Assembly: GCF_947179165.1 (NCBI RefSeq)
Contig: NC_077242.1
Location: 51,531,097 to 51,595,096, forward strand
From: Solanum dulcamara
Lineage: Eukaryota > Streptophyta > Magnoliopsida > Solanales > Solanaceae
DNA length: 64,000 nt
Direction of reading: 5' to 3'
A program made the translations under genes and the position numbers. The notes under the pieces are model-generated. The model ran no database searches, had not been told where the DNA came from, and saw only the letters and a program-made list of their open reading frames with translations. Below, piece after piece: positions 35,048-47,356 of this stretch (position 1 is the first letter of the stretch; the number at the start of each line of letters is the position of its first letter).

Positions 35048-36250
35048 TTGATGGACCAGATTCGTACACACCAGTTTGAAGATGACAAGTTGAGGGACAT
35101 TCGAGATAAAGTGTTGAGTGGTGAAGCAAAATTAGGCTCTCTTGATCCGAAAGGAGTTTTGAGGATTAATGGTCGCATTTGTGTGCCCAAGGTGAGTGAA
35201 TGGGTACGTATGATATTAGAGGAGGCTCATTGTTCCAAATATTCAATTCATCTGAGAGTGGCAAAGATGTTTCATGACTTGAAACAGCACTATTGGTGGT
35301 GTGGCATGAAGAGAGACATTATTTATTTTGTGGATAAGTATCTAAATTGCCAACAAGTGAAGTATGAGCATCAGAAACTGGGTGGTCCTATGCAAAGGAT
35401 GCCCATTCCCAAGTGGAAATGGGAGAGTATCACTATGGACTTTGTTTCTGGATTACCCATGACATTGGGTAAGTATGACTCTATTTGGGTGATTGTGGAT
35501 CGATTGACCAAATCAGCCTATTTCCTTTCGGTGAAGACTAGCTACAATGCGGATTAGTTAGCTAGGATATATCTTTGTGAGATTGTTAGGCTGCGTGGGG
35601 TACCTATCTCTATTGTGTCGGATCGGGGTTCAGTGTTCACCTCTCACTTTTGGAAGCCATTACAGCGTGATTTGGGTACGCGGCTAGAGATAAGTTCAGC
35701 ATTTCATCCCCAAACCGATGGTCAGTCCGAGCGGACTATTCAGGTGTTGGAGGATATACTTAGGGCCTGTGTGATTGATTTTGGTACCCGATGGGACCAA
35801 CACTTGCCCTTAGCAGAGTTTGACTATAATAACAGTTATCACTCCAGTATTCAGATGGCACCATTTAAGGCAGTATATGGTCTAGGTGTCGATCACCCAT
35901 TGGATGGTTTGATTCTGTTGCAGTTGATGCATTAGATACTAACTTACTTAGGGATGCAGTGGAGCGGGTACGTTTGATTCAGGGTCGACTATTGACAGCT
36001 CAGAGTCGTTAGAAGAGTTATGCTGATAGGAGGGTTCTTCCCTTAGAGTTCATGGTAGGTGATTGTGTGTGGCTTAAAATATCGCCCATGAAGGGTGTGA
36101 TGAGGTTCGGAAAGAAGGGAAAGCTTAGCCCAAGGTTTGTTGGCCCATTTGAAATCTTGAGGAGAGTAGGTGGAGTGGAATATGAGTTGGCCTTACCCCC
36201 TAAATTGTCAGCTGTCCATTCGGTGTTTCATGTTTCTATGCTTCACAAGT
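35048..36250 (+). pseudogene. Integrase of the Tekay-type element
   Basis: The zinc-binding N-terminus is damaged: the usual CxxC reads YLNC at about 35338, so one Cys is lost. The catalytic core retains TMDFVSGLP (first Asp), [13 protein letters not shown] (second Asp) and the Glu in [18 protein letters not shown]. The C-terminal GPF/Y-type module follows (LSPRFVGPFEILRRVG, then VHSVFHVSMLHKY). Stops at about 35556, 35933 and 36010 break it. Confidence 0.85.
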
Positions 36251-36500
36251 ACATATCGGATGAGTCTCATGTGATTTCTTATGATGTGGTAGAGTTGAGT
36301 CCGGATTTGACTTATGAGGAGGAGCCGACAGTTATTCTAGATAGGAGGCTTCGTAGACTCCGGACCAAAGAGTTCACTTTGGTAAGGTGCAGTGGCAGCA
36401 TCGACCTGCTGAGGAGGCGACTTGGGAGTTAGAGTCTGATATGCAGGCTCGGTACCCTCAGCTTTTTGAGACCCCAGGTACTTTATTTTATCTTATGTTC
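36251..36500 (+). pseudogene. Chromodomain-like C-terminus of the Tekay-type polyprotein
   Basis: After LTYEEEPTVILDRRLRRLR the frame shifts, and the neighbouring frame carries the rest of a chromodomain, including the EATWELESDM and ARYPQLFE words. Such domains help chromoviruses target heterochromatin. The characteristic gaggacgaac sequence follows at about 36500, just before the 3' LTR. Confidence 0.75.
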
Positions 36501-36531
36501 GAGGACGAACATACTTTTTAGTGGTGGATAT

Positions 36532-38498
36532 TGTAATGACCTTGAGGGTAATTTTTGAAAATTTATACAAAATACGCGTGAACAGTAACACGCGTGAACA
36601 GTAACTTTTTGGGCAGAAAATGCCCATTTCTTCCCATTTCAATATTTTTCATCATTTGTTTGAGTTCTTGAACTCCTTGAGGTGATTTGAGAAGATATTT
36701 TTAAGGCAAAGTGTTGGGTAAGTGATTTTTGACCTAAAATCTTCCCTTTTCATTAAGTTTTTGATGATTTTAACCCCTAAAGTTTAGTTTCAAACCCCAA
36801 AATTCTTTGTTTTTTCCCTAATTCGAATTTAAGGAAAATGGTGATTTCTAACTCGTTTTGAGCTCTATTTTTATGGGTTTTTCAATCATGAGTTACTTAT
36901 TACTAATAGAATGTGATTGTCCAATAAATTTCTAGATTTGACTTTTTTCGGAAATAATTAATTTTTGGACCATTTTACCCCCGATTCCAAAACCTATCAA
37001 TATGGGTATCATTGGACTCTTTGTGATATGTATGCTTTATTGTTGATAGTGGATTGTCAGTACGGACATTGAATTCAAGAGTTGCTTATTCGGTGGAGGT
37101 GTTCGAGTGCATTTTCAGCAATTGAGGTAGGTTTGGCTATCCTTGTTTGAGATTGAGATGAGATAATTAGTCATTCATATGTTATAGACTTTGGGATGAG
37201 GTCGTGGTATGAGTTGAGAATGTTATATATATTTTGATGCCCGTGTGGAGGCTTATTTATTAATGTATTGCCACGTGGGGGGTTATTTATATTACATAGC
37301 CCGTGTGGAGGCCTTATTTGTTATCTTATTTGCTTTGAGAGCATGTGATTCGTGATTTGCCTAAGAGAGAGACTTGAGTATATTATTTGACTTGTGATGC
37401 TCGCCTGAGAGGTTGAGTTGGGGGTTTTGAGAATGCTTGAGTATTGAAATATTATTGAGAAAGGGATGAATATTCCTATTACTATTTATTGAGGGTGAAT
37501 ATCATGTGTAGGTTATGTTTTGAGAACTTTGAACCTTCTACCACATGTGAATTGAATATTACTTCCATGTCATATATGTTTTGATGCATTCATCCTCGTT
37601 CATCATAGAAGTTGAGAAATATGGAAATTCTTTTTGAGAAAGAAAATGAAACACCTTTAAACCTTTGTATCTTGAGTCCCTGTTTGAGGCAGTATTACGA
37701 CAGGATAGTGGATGCATTGTGATCCCTTGACCATGAGGAGGTGGCAAGGATAATTAGATATTGTGATTGAGGTATATGGTCTGAGAGACCCCCATGGGTC
37801 CTGCTTGGTAGCACAGCTCAGCAGGTGTATACGACAGGGTGTGCGACAGTCTTGATTCCACTATACCACCACATCATTACATCATCATATTGCATTGATA
37901 TCTGTGTTGCTTGAATTATTTGATTAATTGCGATTATGAGCTGTTATTATGGGTTTACTTTACTCGCGTCACTATATATATATAAACTGGCGGCACCGAT
38001 GTCGAAGTGGGACTTTTCTGTATGCAGGTGGAAGCGTTTCGTAATTTATTTCATAGGTTTGACTAATTCTTTATACCCAGTCAGCTAAAACCTACCGAGT
38101 ACATGTGAATTACTCATCCCTACTTCTGTATCCCTTTTTGATGCAGATACTAATTGGGGTACCTTCCATGCCAGTTGATATTCTAGCAGATTGTGTATTC
38201 TCAGATTAGTGGTGAGGTCCCAGAATTCGGATCGTCACTAGTCTATCCTTATTTTTCAGTCTTTTGTATCATTCAGAGACTTATGTTGTATCTTCAGATT
38301 CGAACCTTGTATTAGATGCTCTTTATACTTATGACACCAGGTTTTGGGAAAATGTTCTTTTTATTGTTTTTCTTTTTATTTAAATTATGGCATCACTTTC
38401 CCCTTTGGGAGTCTTGTATGAGTTTTATTTTTAGGGTTACACATCAGATTGTGTTTTAAGATGTGTGTCATCATGACCTCAATTTTTGGATCGTGACA
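36532..38498 (+). repeat. 3' LTR of the Tekay-type element
   Basis: It runs from tgtaatgaccttgagggt to ggatcgtgaca (1967 bp) and is the partner of 26146-28119. The upstream agtggtggatat is a weak polypurine tract. Confidence 0.88.
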
Positions 38499-38960
38499 AT
38501 AAGAGTCGAGAAAGGAGCCTCTGGTTGACTTGGAAGTTGTTCAGTTAGAAGAGGACACCCCAAGCTAATGGTGACCGAAAAGCACCTTTGGGGGGGGTTC
38601 TATCGAAGACTTTTAGCTAGCTGTTTAAACATAAGCCCCCTAACAATGTTTGGAATAGAGAACTTACAATAATACGAGTGGAAGTAAAAAAGGAAGAATT
38701 TATGAAATTTAAAGCAAGAGATCATGCTCCTTTATGGCACCGTCTCATTTGGAGAATGACCCCTTATGGCATGACTTAGTCAGTTATTCTCGCAGTTCAG
38801 ATAAGATTCGTACCGAGTTTGATTAGTGACTTTCAGCTCCTTTCCTTCTCTACTAGGAAAGTAAGCAACTTCTGTTAGCGCCGGACGGGCCTATGTCACT
38901 AGAACATGTGAGGAAGACCTCCAATCACTGTATTGGCAATTCAAGATGAACTCCTAAGAT
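38499..38960. other. GC-richer segment, candidate mitochondrial-like DNA (right part)
   Basis: It continues the composition and style of 25258-26145 on the other side of the Tekay-type element, with words such as gcgccggacgggcctatgtc. It changes to AT-rich DNA at about 38960. No coding region is recognised. Confidence 0.3.
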
Positions 38961-39032
38961 TTTTTAAATTTTAAATTTTAAAATTCAAAAAAATGTCATC
39001 ATCATCATCATTTTTTTAGATTTTAAATTAAT

Positions 39033-41225
39033 TTTAATGTCACAACTCAAACTAGGGCCTAATGTGACACGACGATTAAGATTCTTGAAGAAACCCCAAC
39101 CAAGCCTCTTAGCATATCATAAACATACATAATGTAAGCAATAAGCAAAAACTCATAAAAGTCTAAGAAGACATAGCATAACTAGAGAAAATCAAGACAA
39201 CATACACTCATTTACACAATATGCCCAATATATCTCTACAAGACTACATAGGCGGAGACTAGGACATGTTCCTAACTCACCCTCAAAGAAAGTAATGACA
39301 CAACATACAATAGTCTTTAAACATCATCATAATCTAAAATGAAAATAAAAAAGAAAGAATGACTCGGGTTGCCCTCGAAGCATGAGGACCCACCACACTG
39401 ATCTTCAATGGAACACCAACTAGGCACGGAAAGAGGATGAAGCATCCGTCTCTACATTTTAATATCATGTAGGCAAAGAAGTATGCGTTAGTATGTTTGA
39501 ATGTACTAATTATATAGGCAATGAAATGCATAGAAAATCATGTTTGTGCAAATGACCATTTTAAATAGCATGATAGGAGAAATACTAAAAATCATAAGTA
39601 GTCATAAGAAGGATCAATGCATAATAAACCATAAGAGTATCATATAAAGTAAAGGATAAGATTAGTCATTTAAAACATAAAATGGATCATACATATGTGA
39701 GATATAACTGTAACCGATATTAAGACCATTCGAGCTATTACATGGTATCCGATGATCCCCACATCGAAAAGGGGGATTCTACTTTCCAAGGTAGACTCCA
39801 TCATACATTATCATCATTAAGTACTACCTGTGGATCTACTAGCGAAACCATAAGGCAACCTACGGTGGCAACCTACGGTGGAAACATAGTTTAAGAAACT
39901 AGAAGTTACTATTAAGGCTTAGGTCGAGCTCCCACTTCAAAGACCTCTCGGTGCTAAGTAGATCAACCCACAAAATACATATCATAATCATAATCATAGT
40001 AATAGATCATACTTGCATAAATCATAACTTTTCATAATCATACTTCCTACCATGTTCATAGAAATAGCTCATTAAGGATCACAAGTCACCTATGAAGGAT
40101 CTTGAGTCACCTTTTACATTTAGATCATCATCATATAATGTGGGTGTAGGTCTTCCATCATTAATCATTCTCTTCATATAACATCATTAGAGTCTTAGAT
40201 CACCTTCCTCATTAAAGATCCTATGTCACTCTCTTCCATAAAGCTTTCTTATATACTTGAAATTCATGATCATAGTTTATACTTGAAATTAGGGTAGAAA
40301 CATGAATACATAATCAATTGTCTTGAAAATCATGAAATTAACTTGAAAGCATGCATGATCATATACTTTATAGCAGTCCATACATAATTCATGAAAATAA
40401 TGTCAAGAGGATACATAATTGAAGATACTCATAATTCATATCACCCTAGAGAACACTGTAGTAAAATTCATAGAAAAACTCTTCAATTCCATGAAATAAT
40501 CATCAATTTGTATTAAAATAGATTCATAATCATAATTAGAATCATAATTCATACAATTGGATTGAAGATAATAAAACCCATAAAAATACATACTTTAGTT
40601 GATTGAAAAAGTAGAGAATTTGTTGGGCTCCATGGGTAAAAGTACCCTAGGATCAAATACCCACATACCTTGAGTGACAAAATAATTTGAAAGCATTTGA
40701 GAGTTTTGATGGAGAGCTTAAGTGAATTTCTTAGAGGTCTTCAATGGAGTCCTTGAATGCCTTTTGTAGAGAGAAAAATATTTGAGTGGGTGAATTGTAG
40801 AAGAATGAATGAAATTAGAGGCGTAGGTTAGTTTATAGAGTTGAATTAGACCCTAAAAATATCCAGATTCATTAAATGACAATTAGGGAAATGTTTAAAG
40901 TACCCCCACAAAAATCTGAATTTGGGAACAAGTAAAACGGATTTTGGCACATGCATTTTACGTACAAAAGTTAAATCGCATTCCTTGCATGCGTTTCATG
41001 CCTAATTTGTCCGGAAGTAATTTTTATCCAAATTTTGAGTAAAATTGCACTATGGGGGAGAAAGTCCGTGACGTGGACTTGTCGCGCACCCTCCTGGTTT
41101 GGGCAATTCTTGAAAAATTCATCTTTGGATACACGAGTCCTAAAAATTCACCGAGACCATTTTTGGAATGCCTAACCTTCATATATCATATTCCAGACTT
41201 CAAACGCCCGGAATCTTATATTTAA
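39033..41225 (-). mobile_element. Gypsy solo LTR with perfect 5-bp target duplication
   Basis: The LTR is 39038-41220 (2183 bp). Its minus-strand end reads gagttgtgaca; the other terminus is degraded to tata. The direct repeat tttaa flanks it (39033-39037 and 41221-41225). The joined flanks, ttaattttaa + taattcataaa, match the uninterrupted sequence near 41988-42011, which serves as a paralogous empty site. No internal coding region is present. It belongs to the same LTR clan as 72-2133 and 53991-56167. Confidence 0.85.
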
Positions 41226-41598
41226 TAATTCATAAAAAAAAATTGTGATACTGACACATAGTTGTTTTCACCTATCCTATTTTGCCTCTCCATTTTCCTT
41301 TTTATAGATGTGTTTATTTTTCAAACCAAATTCTAAATAATTTATATTCTAAAAATATGTAACGTCCCACTAAATACAAATTTACAGTTACATATTTTTA
41401 GAAATGTTTTTAAATTAGTTTTTTGTTTGATTGTAAAAGCTGCTTTAAAATACTAATTTACAGTTACATCACCCTAATTCAGTTCTATTTACTTATAGTG
41501 TTTGCAATTTCTATTTTTTTAATTTTACTAATTCATAAATTCTTTTTTTGTGGTACTGATACGTAGGTGTTTTCACTTCTCCTATTATAGGTATATAG

Positions 41599-41669
<71 letters not shown>

Positions 41670-42070
41670 CTCCATTCATTTTTATTTTTTAGATTAATTT
41701 TTTTTGTGGTGCTGACACGTAGGCGTTTTCACCTATCCTATTTTGCCTTTCTATTTTCCTTTTTATAGATGTGTTAATTTTTAAAACCAAATTCTAAATA
41801 ATTTATATTCTAAAAATATGATAACTTCCCACAAAATACAGATTTATAGTTACATATTTTTAGAACTTTTTTAAAATTATTTTTTCGTTTAATTGTAAAA
41901 GTTGTTTTAAAGTACTGATTTACAATTACATTATCCTAATTCAATTCTTTTTTTTAGTGTTTGCAATTTTATTTTATTTTTAAATTTTAAATTAATTTTA
42001 ATAATTCATAAATTTTATTTTTTATGGTACTGACACGTATATATTTTCATCTCTCCTATTATGCATATAT
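41226..42070. repeat. Local tandem repeat family with ATT microsatellite
   Basis: A segment of about 470 bp is present twice (41226 to about 41695, and 41696 to about 42070). Shared words are tgacacgtaggcgttttcac, tagatgtgtttatttttcaa and aaaatatg followed by agttacatatttttagaa. Between them lies an ATT run of about 24 units (41597-41670). Further copies of part of the unit lie at 25105-25200 and just right of 38960. Confidence 0.75.
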
Positions 42071-42240
42071 AAATTGGTTAGAGGCCTGCTTTACATACAC
42101 AATATAACAAGCCTCATAATAGGTGGTTTTGGTCTATTTAAGCACTGTGCTTGAATGCTCAAGTTAGACTGTCAACATCACAGAGAATTTTTCTACTTAC
42201 CCCATATTGTAGTCCTCCCTTTGAGCCCCCACCCCACAAA
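42071..42240. other. Unassigned spacer
   Basis: A short unique-looking stretch with no open frame or repeat that I can support. It ends at the 430-bp tandem duplication. Confidence 0.5.
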
Positions 42241-43100
42241 AGAAAACACCGCAACAAATTCCAAACAAATTGACAGTATCAATCTTTATTGATCATGTTA
42301 ATATATTTTAATGGAACGGAAAAGGGTAAAATATATTTTTGTATTATTGAAAATAGTTTAAATATATTCTTTATTATATTTTTGGGTTAAATATACTCTC
42401 TTGTTATACTTTCGGTTCAAATATACTCCTCTCATTATACTTTGGTACAAATTCACCGTTAATTTTAACGAAAGAACACTTGAAAAGCTCAAAATTAAAT
42501 AATTCATTCCCAATTTTAAATATATGATTTTTTAGGAATCAATAAATTTTTCAAGTATTATTTAGGTTTATTTTTCTTAGAAATGACAATACAATACTAT
42601 TACATGAAATTTCTAAATACTAATTTGATTTTTTTTTCTTACAAAATGATAAGACGGAAAATGCTGCAAAAGAAAACACCTCAACAAATTCCAAACAAAT
42701 TGACAGTATCAATCTTTATTGACCATGTTGATATATTTTAATGGAATGGAAAAGGGTAAAATATACTTTTGTATTATTGAAAATAGTTTAAATATAACCT
42801 TTATTATATTTTTGGGCTAAATATACTCTCTTGTTATACTTTCGGTTCAAATTTACTCCTCTCATTATACTTTGATATAAATTCACCGTTAATTTTAACG
42901 AAAGAAAACTTGGAAAGCTCAAAATTAAATAATTCATTCCCAATTTTAAATATATAATTTTTTTAGGAATCAATAAATTTTTCAAGTATTATTTAAGTTT
43001 TTTTCTTAGAAATGACAATACAATACTATTACATGAAATTTTTAAGTACTAATTTGAGTTCTTTTTTCTTACAAAATGATAAGATGAAAAATGCTGCAAA
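42241..43100. repeat. 430-bp tandem duplication carrying a half MULE-type MITE
   Basis: The unit begins agaaaacacc at 42241 and again at 42671, giving two adjacent 430-bp copies with few differences. About 340 bp of each copy (for example 42330-42670) is colinear with the reverse complement of the right half of the MITE at 2473-3284 (shared words: aattttaac, cttgaaaa, ctcaaaattaaataa, acatgaaatttctaa, cttacaaaatgataa). The terminal inverted repeat is not intact. Confidence 0.8.
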
Positions 43101-43104
43101 ATGA

Positions 43105-45769
43105 TAAGACTAACATGATAGGTATGGACACTAGATTGTTATACAATGTTTTTTCACAAAGTTGGATAGTGGATTCAGGTGCCACTCATATATAACAACA
43201 GATATACATTTATTGGCAAAAGACAACAATTTAGTCAAATCTCAAAGAAGGAAAGTGCATCTTCCCATAGGAGATAAAGTTGATATTTCACACATTAGAG
43301 AGGCTCCCATATTTGAAAATGAGTCTGTGAAGGATGTTCTATTTATTCTAGACTTCAAGTTCAACTTGTTGTCAGTTTGAAAGATTACTAGACAACTATC
43401 TTGTTTTGTTTCCTTTTATCCTGATTTCTACCTCTTTCAGGACAGTGGCACGGTGAAGGGGATAGTTAAGGAGGAATAAAGCTTTTATATATTTAAAAAT
43501 GAGTTTAGAATAAAGGAAGGCAAAAGGACTCAGAACCACCACAAGATAGCTGCAGGAATATCAGTGCAGGATTGCAATCTATGGCACTAAAGATGTGGAC
43601 ACCCTTCATCTACCGCTTTGAAGAATTTAAACCTTCTGCATAGTAGTAAAGATGTAGAGTCATCAAATAATTGTCCAGTTTGTTCACTTGCTAAAAAACT
43701 AGACTGTTCTTTCCTATTAGTGATTCTAGAGCATCTATGAGGTTTGATGTTATCCATATGAACATGTGGGGATCATATAAAGTTTCAACTTTTGATAAAA
43801 AAATATTACTTCCTAACAATGATTGATGATTTTAGTAGTATACATGGATTTATTTACTGCAGTTTAAGTTTGAGTCAATTATTTCTATCAAAATTTTTTT
43901 GTTAATGATTAAAAACCTGTTTGGTTAATCTATTAAGACTGTGAGATCATACAATGATACATAATTTTTTAACTCTCAGTGCAAGGAGTTATTCTTGTCC
44001 CTAGGGATTATATATCAGAATGGTTATCCTCAAATACCACAATAAAATGGTGTTGTGGAAAGGAAATATAGGCCAATTCTAAATATTGCTAAAGCTATCA
44101 GGTTTCAATCTCACATGCCTATCAGATATTGGGGTTTATGTGTCAAAGCAACAGTCTACTTGATGAATAGTCTACCTTCTTCAACTATCTCTGTTTCTAC
44201 ATTGGTCATCTAGAGGTACTAGGTTGTTTATGCTATTTCTTAGTTATTCGCAAAGGTGAAAAGTTTTCAAAAAGAGAAAGACCTGCTATTTTGATGAGAT
44301 ATTCAGCTACATAGAAGGGCTACTTGTTGATGAATATTGAAACTAAGAAGCTCTTTATGAATAGAGATGTTACATTCCAAGAGCATACATTTCTATTTGC
44401 ACAATCACAGTTACACACAAAGTCCACAAAATTCCCAAAACAATATGTAAAGGTTGATGTTGATAGGATCTCAGATTAATTTTGTTGCAAAAGAACCCCA
44501 CATGATGCATTCTGAGTTTCCACAGGATCATCCACCTGATAACATACCATCAGAAGAAAGCATGCCATCAGAAGAATTGTCAGAATCACATATAAAGGAT
44601 GAGTCATATATGTCTCCTACTGCCCCACTTGAGAATGAAGGTCCTGCTTCCCTACCAACATTGTCATCACCACCAAATGAAGATACACTCAGAAAGAAAA
44701 CCAGAATCACTAAACAACCTATATGTATGAGAGATTATGTGGCTCCTAAGAAGGGACAAAACAACAGCTACCCTCTGAAAAACCATTTTTCTTACAATCA
44801 TATCATACCACATTATCATAGTTACTTGGCCAAGTTTTCTATATTAGTTGAACCATCAAATTTCAAGTAAGCCAATAAGGATGCAAGGTGGATTCAGGCC
44901 ATGGAACTAGAATTCAAGCACTTGAGGACAATAAAACTGGGGGTAGTTGACTTACCACATGGAAAAAAACATAGTTGGATCTAAATAGGTATATAAGATC
45001 AAATATCAAGCAAATGATGAAGTGTAAAGATTCAAGGATAGGCTTGTGGCCAAGGAATACAGCCAACAGAAGGGATTAGATTACCATGACACCTTCTTAC
45101 CTATTGCAAATATGGTAACTGTTAGGTGTATTATTACTTTAGCTATATCAAAGTGTTGGTGTCTATATCAAATTGATGTATACAATGCTTTCTTACAAGG
45201 AGATTTGTATTAGGAGGAGTACATGGAGATGCCAAAAGGTTTTGGAAGACAAGATAGTTTTTTTTTTCAAATTACTCAAGTCCTTATATAGACTCAAGCA
45301 AGCCTCTAGGCAGTGAAACATCAAACTTACCACTTCATTATTGACAACAAGATTCACTCAAAGCACACAAGACTATTTTTATTCACACAAAAAAGATAAG
45401 AGGGGATGGTTATTGTCTTAGTATATGTGGATGGTTTGCTTATCACTAGTGATAATGAAACACTAATCAAAGAAGCTAAGGATGTATTGCATCAACAATT
45501 TAAACTTAAGGACTTGAGTGAACTTAGATATCTTTTTTGGAATTGAGGTGTTAAAACCCAAAGCTGGAGTTATATTAAACCAGAAGAAGTACATACTAGA
45601 GCTGATTTATGACACATGCCTAAGGAGCCAAATCTGTAGGTACTCCTTTAGAGTCAAACTTGAGACTCACTTTCTTGGAGTATGATCAAGCTACTGGCCT
45701 TTATGGAGAGGATGTTTTGAAAAACATATCTTCCTATCAAAGACTAGTGGGAGATCTGATATATGCTAC
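43105..45769 (+). pseudogene. Degraded Ty1-copia polyprotein, truncated at both ends
   Basis: In shifting frames the sequence shows a protease DSGATH motif (43165-43190), the GAG-pre-integrase region (LWH, then CGHPS, about 43580-43620) and integrase (GVVERKYRPILNIAKA at about 44051-44100; catalytic region poorly kept). An acidic linker follows (44454-44870, EESMPSEELSESH), then reverse transcriptase (LVAKEYSQQKG at 45044, IDVYNAFLQGD at 45172-45207, and VYVDGLLIT at about 45422-45448, where the usual VDD reads VDG). The order PR-IN-RT is diagnostic of copia. Many stops and frameshifts are present. No LTR is seen on the left; the right end is cut exactly where the gypsy LTR at 45770 begins. 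Confidence 0.85.
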
Positions 45770-47336
45770 TGATACGCTTAAATTACACATCCCTAAAGAA
45801 GTATAAAGCGATCATTGATCAAATATAGAACCTAACAAAGGTTAGGGCCAATCCCACGAGGAATATGATCTAGACTTTAGATTAATAATTTATTATTTGC
45901 TTTAGTAATCAATTTATTTCTATAAAGAAAGGAGAATTTTTATAAAACTAATGAACAGATCAAATATCGAGCATCAACGAACAAAAGCACGGTTTAATAT
46001 GGTTTAAATCAAAATAAAGTGAAACTAGGGTTTTATTTGTTCCCCATGACTCCTTAACTAAGTAGACCTTTTTTATTAGTAATCCTTTCCTAGTGTGTTA
46101 CATGTAAAATTGGTAAGTTAATTTCACCTAAGTCCTTCATCCGGCAAAAAAGTAAATTTCACTACGCATCTTGATCCATCTACGAGTGTATGCTTTACTA
46201 ATCCTTACCAATGATCCTAGATTTAGCTATCCCTTGATCCGTTCAAGCTAATTGAATGAGGATGATTAGCCCCAAATCTCATTGTTTAATCCATTTTCCC
46301 ATCCGTTACCTCGTTGATCCAGCAAGTAAGGATAAGGCGAGTTCTAACGTTGGCCAACATTAAAAAATAATCAAAACAAAGGGAAAAATAATACATGCAT
46401 GCACACTATTCAAGAATTACTTTTTATTAAGTTCTACGTCGTTAATTCTTCATGGTTTCCACAACCCTAGTTGTGGAATTATCTACTCATAACTACATGA
46501 TCACAATCAATAATAAGTATGTTAAAAGCAATCATGAACTTACAATAGTAATTTTGAGAATCCAAAATCTTCAATAAAATCTGAACGTAAAATATCGATA
46601 ACAAAAATCGCAATTCCAGAATAAAAGCCCAAAAGTAGTTCAATCTCTATTCTCAAATCCAAAAACATGCATAAACTAAACTAAACCTAAGGAGTGTATT
46701 TATAGACAAACAATCCTAAGTAAATATGAATTTAGAAAACATAGGAAACTTTATGGTTCAGGTCTACTGCTCATTTCTATGGATCATAACAACTTTGACG
46801 AGTCTTAGACCCAGCTTGTAGCCATTCACATTGCACTGAGGAATTCTTCTTCTTCACGACCACTTTCTACGGCTCGTAACTCTGAGGACAACTCATCAAC
46901 TAGAGACGTAGACTTCATCATTAGTAACTTCAAGCTACGAGTTTGTTCTACGACTCGTAGGAATATGGACGAGTCGTAGAAATGACTCATTTTCTTCACT
47001 TTGCCCTCACTCTTTTACCTCTTCTTTATGACTTCACTTGACGACCCATAAGGCTGAAAACGAGTCATTTACTTCACTCGTAATCTTCAGTTTAACTTTT
47101 ATTTTTTTCTTCTATTTTTGATGATTGATACCTACGACATAAATAAAGACGAGTTATAAGATGAGCTCGTAAACACAAAAATTCCTTCCTTCATTACTAT
47201 GATTCCTCAACCATTTCTTCGACTTAGTTTTCTGAAAATAAGCACAACTACCATCAAATATGCTAATAAATACTAAAAAGACATGCACATTCTTAAGTTT
47301 AAAATATTAAAAGTACCATAAATTCACGGTACATCA
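45770..47336 (-). repeat. 3' LTR of an Athila/Tat-type gypsy element
   Basis: It runs from tgatacgcttaaattacac to cacggtacatca (1567 bp) and has TG...CA ends. On the minus strand it is preceded by a polypurine-like tract, so it is the 3' LTR of the minus-strand element extending to about 58137. It inserted into the copia reverse transcriptase; gctac (45765-45769) would be one half of the target duplication. Its middle contains several ctacgactcgtag-type words (46860-47165). Confidence 0.8.
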
Positions 47337-47356
47337 ACACCCTCAACTTAAAATGG
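47337..47356 (-). promoter_or_regulatory. Polypurine tract of the Athila/Tat-type element
   Basis: On the minus strand ccattttaagttgagggtgt directly precedes the LTR start tgatgtacc. The purine-rich aagttgaggg core fits plus-strand priming. Confidence 0.65.

Larger units (their letters stand above)
26146..38498 (+). mobile_element. Tekay-type chromovirus (Ty3-gypsy), decayed
   Basis: LTRs at 26146-28119 and 36532-38498 flank a gag-protease-RT-RNase H-integrase-chromodomain order on the plus strand, which is Ty3-gypsy. The chromodomain-like C-terminus and the gag style point to the Tekay/Del lineage. The flanking five bases are aaagg and ataag, only partly alike, so the target duplication is not clean. 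Many in-frame stops, loss of the reverse-transcriptase core and a nested 3.7-kb solo LTR make it inactive. Confidence 0.85.

Noticed and set aside
26141..38503. Clean 5-bp target duplication for the Tekay-type element
   Set aside because: The pentamers aaagg and ataag agree only in part; I therefore do not claim a duplication.
44454..44870. 138-codon open frame as a stand-alone gene
   Set aside because: Its position and acidic, Ser/Pro-rich composition fit the linker between integrase and reverse transcriptase of the copia polyprotein.
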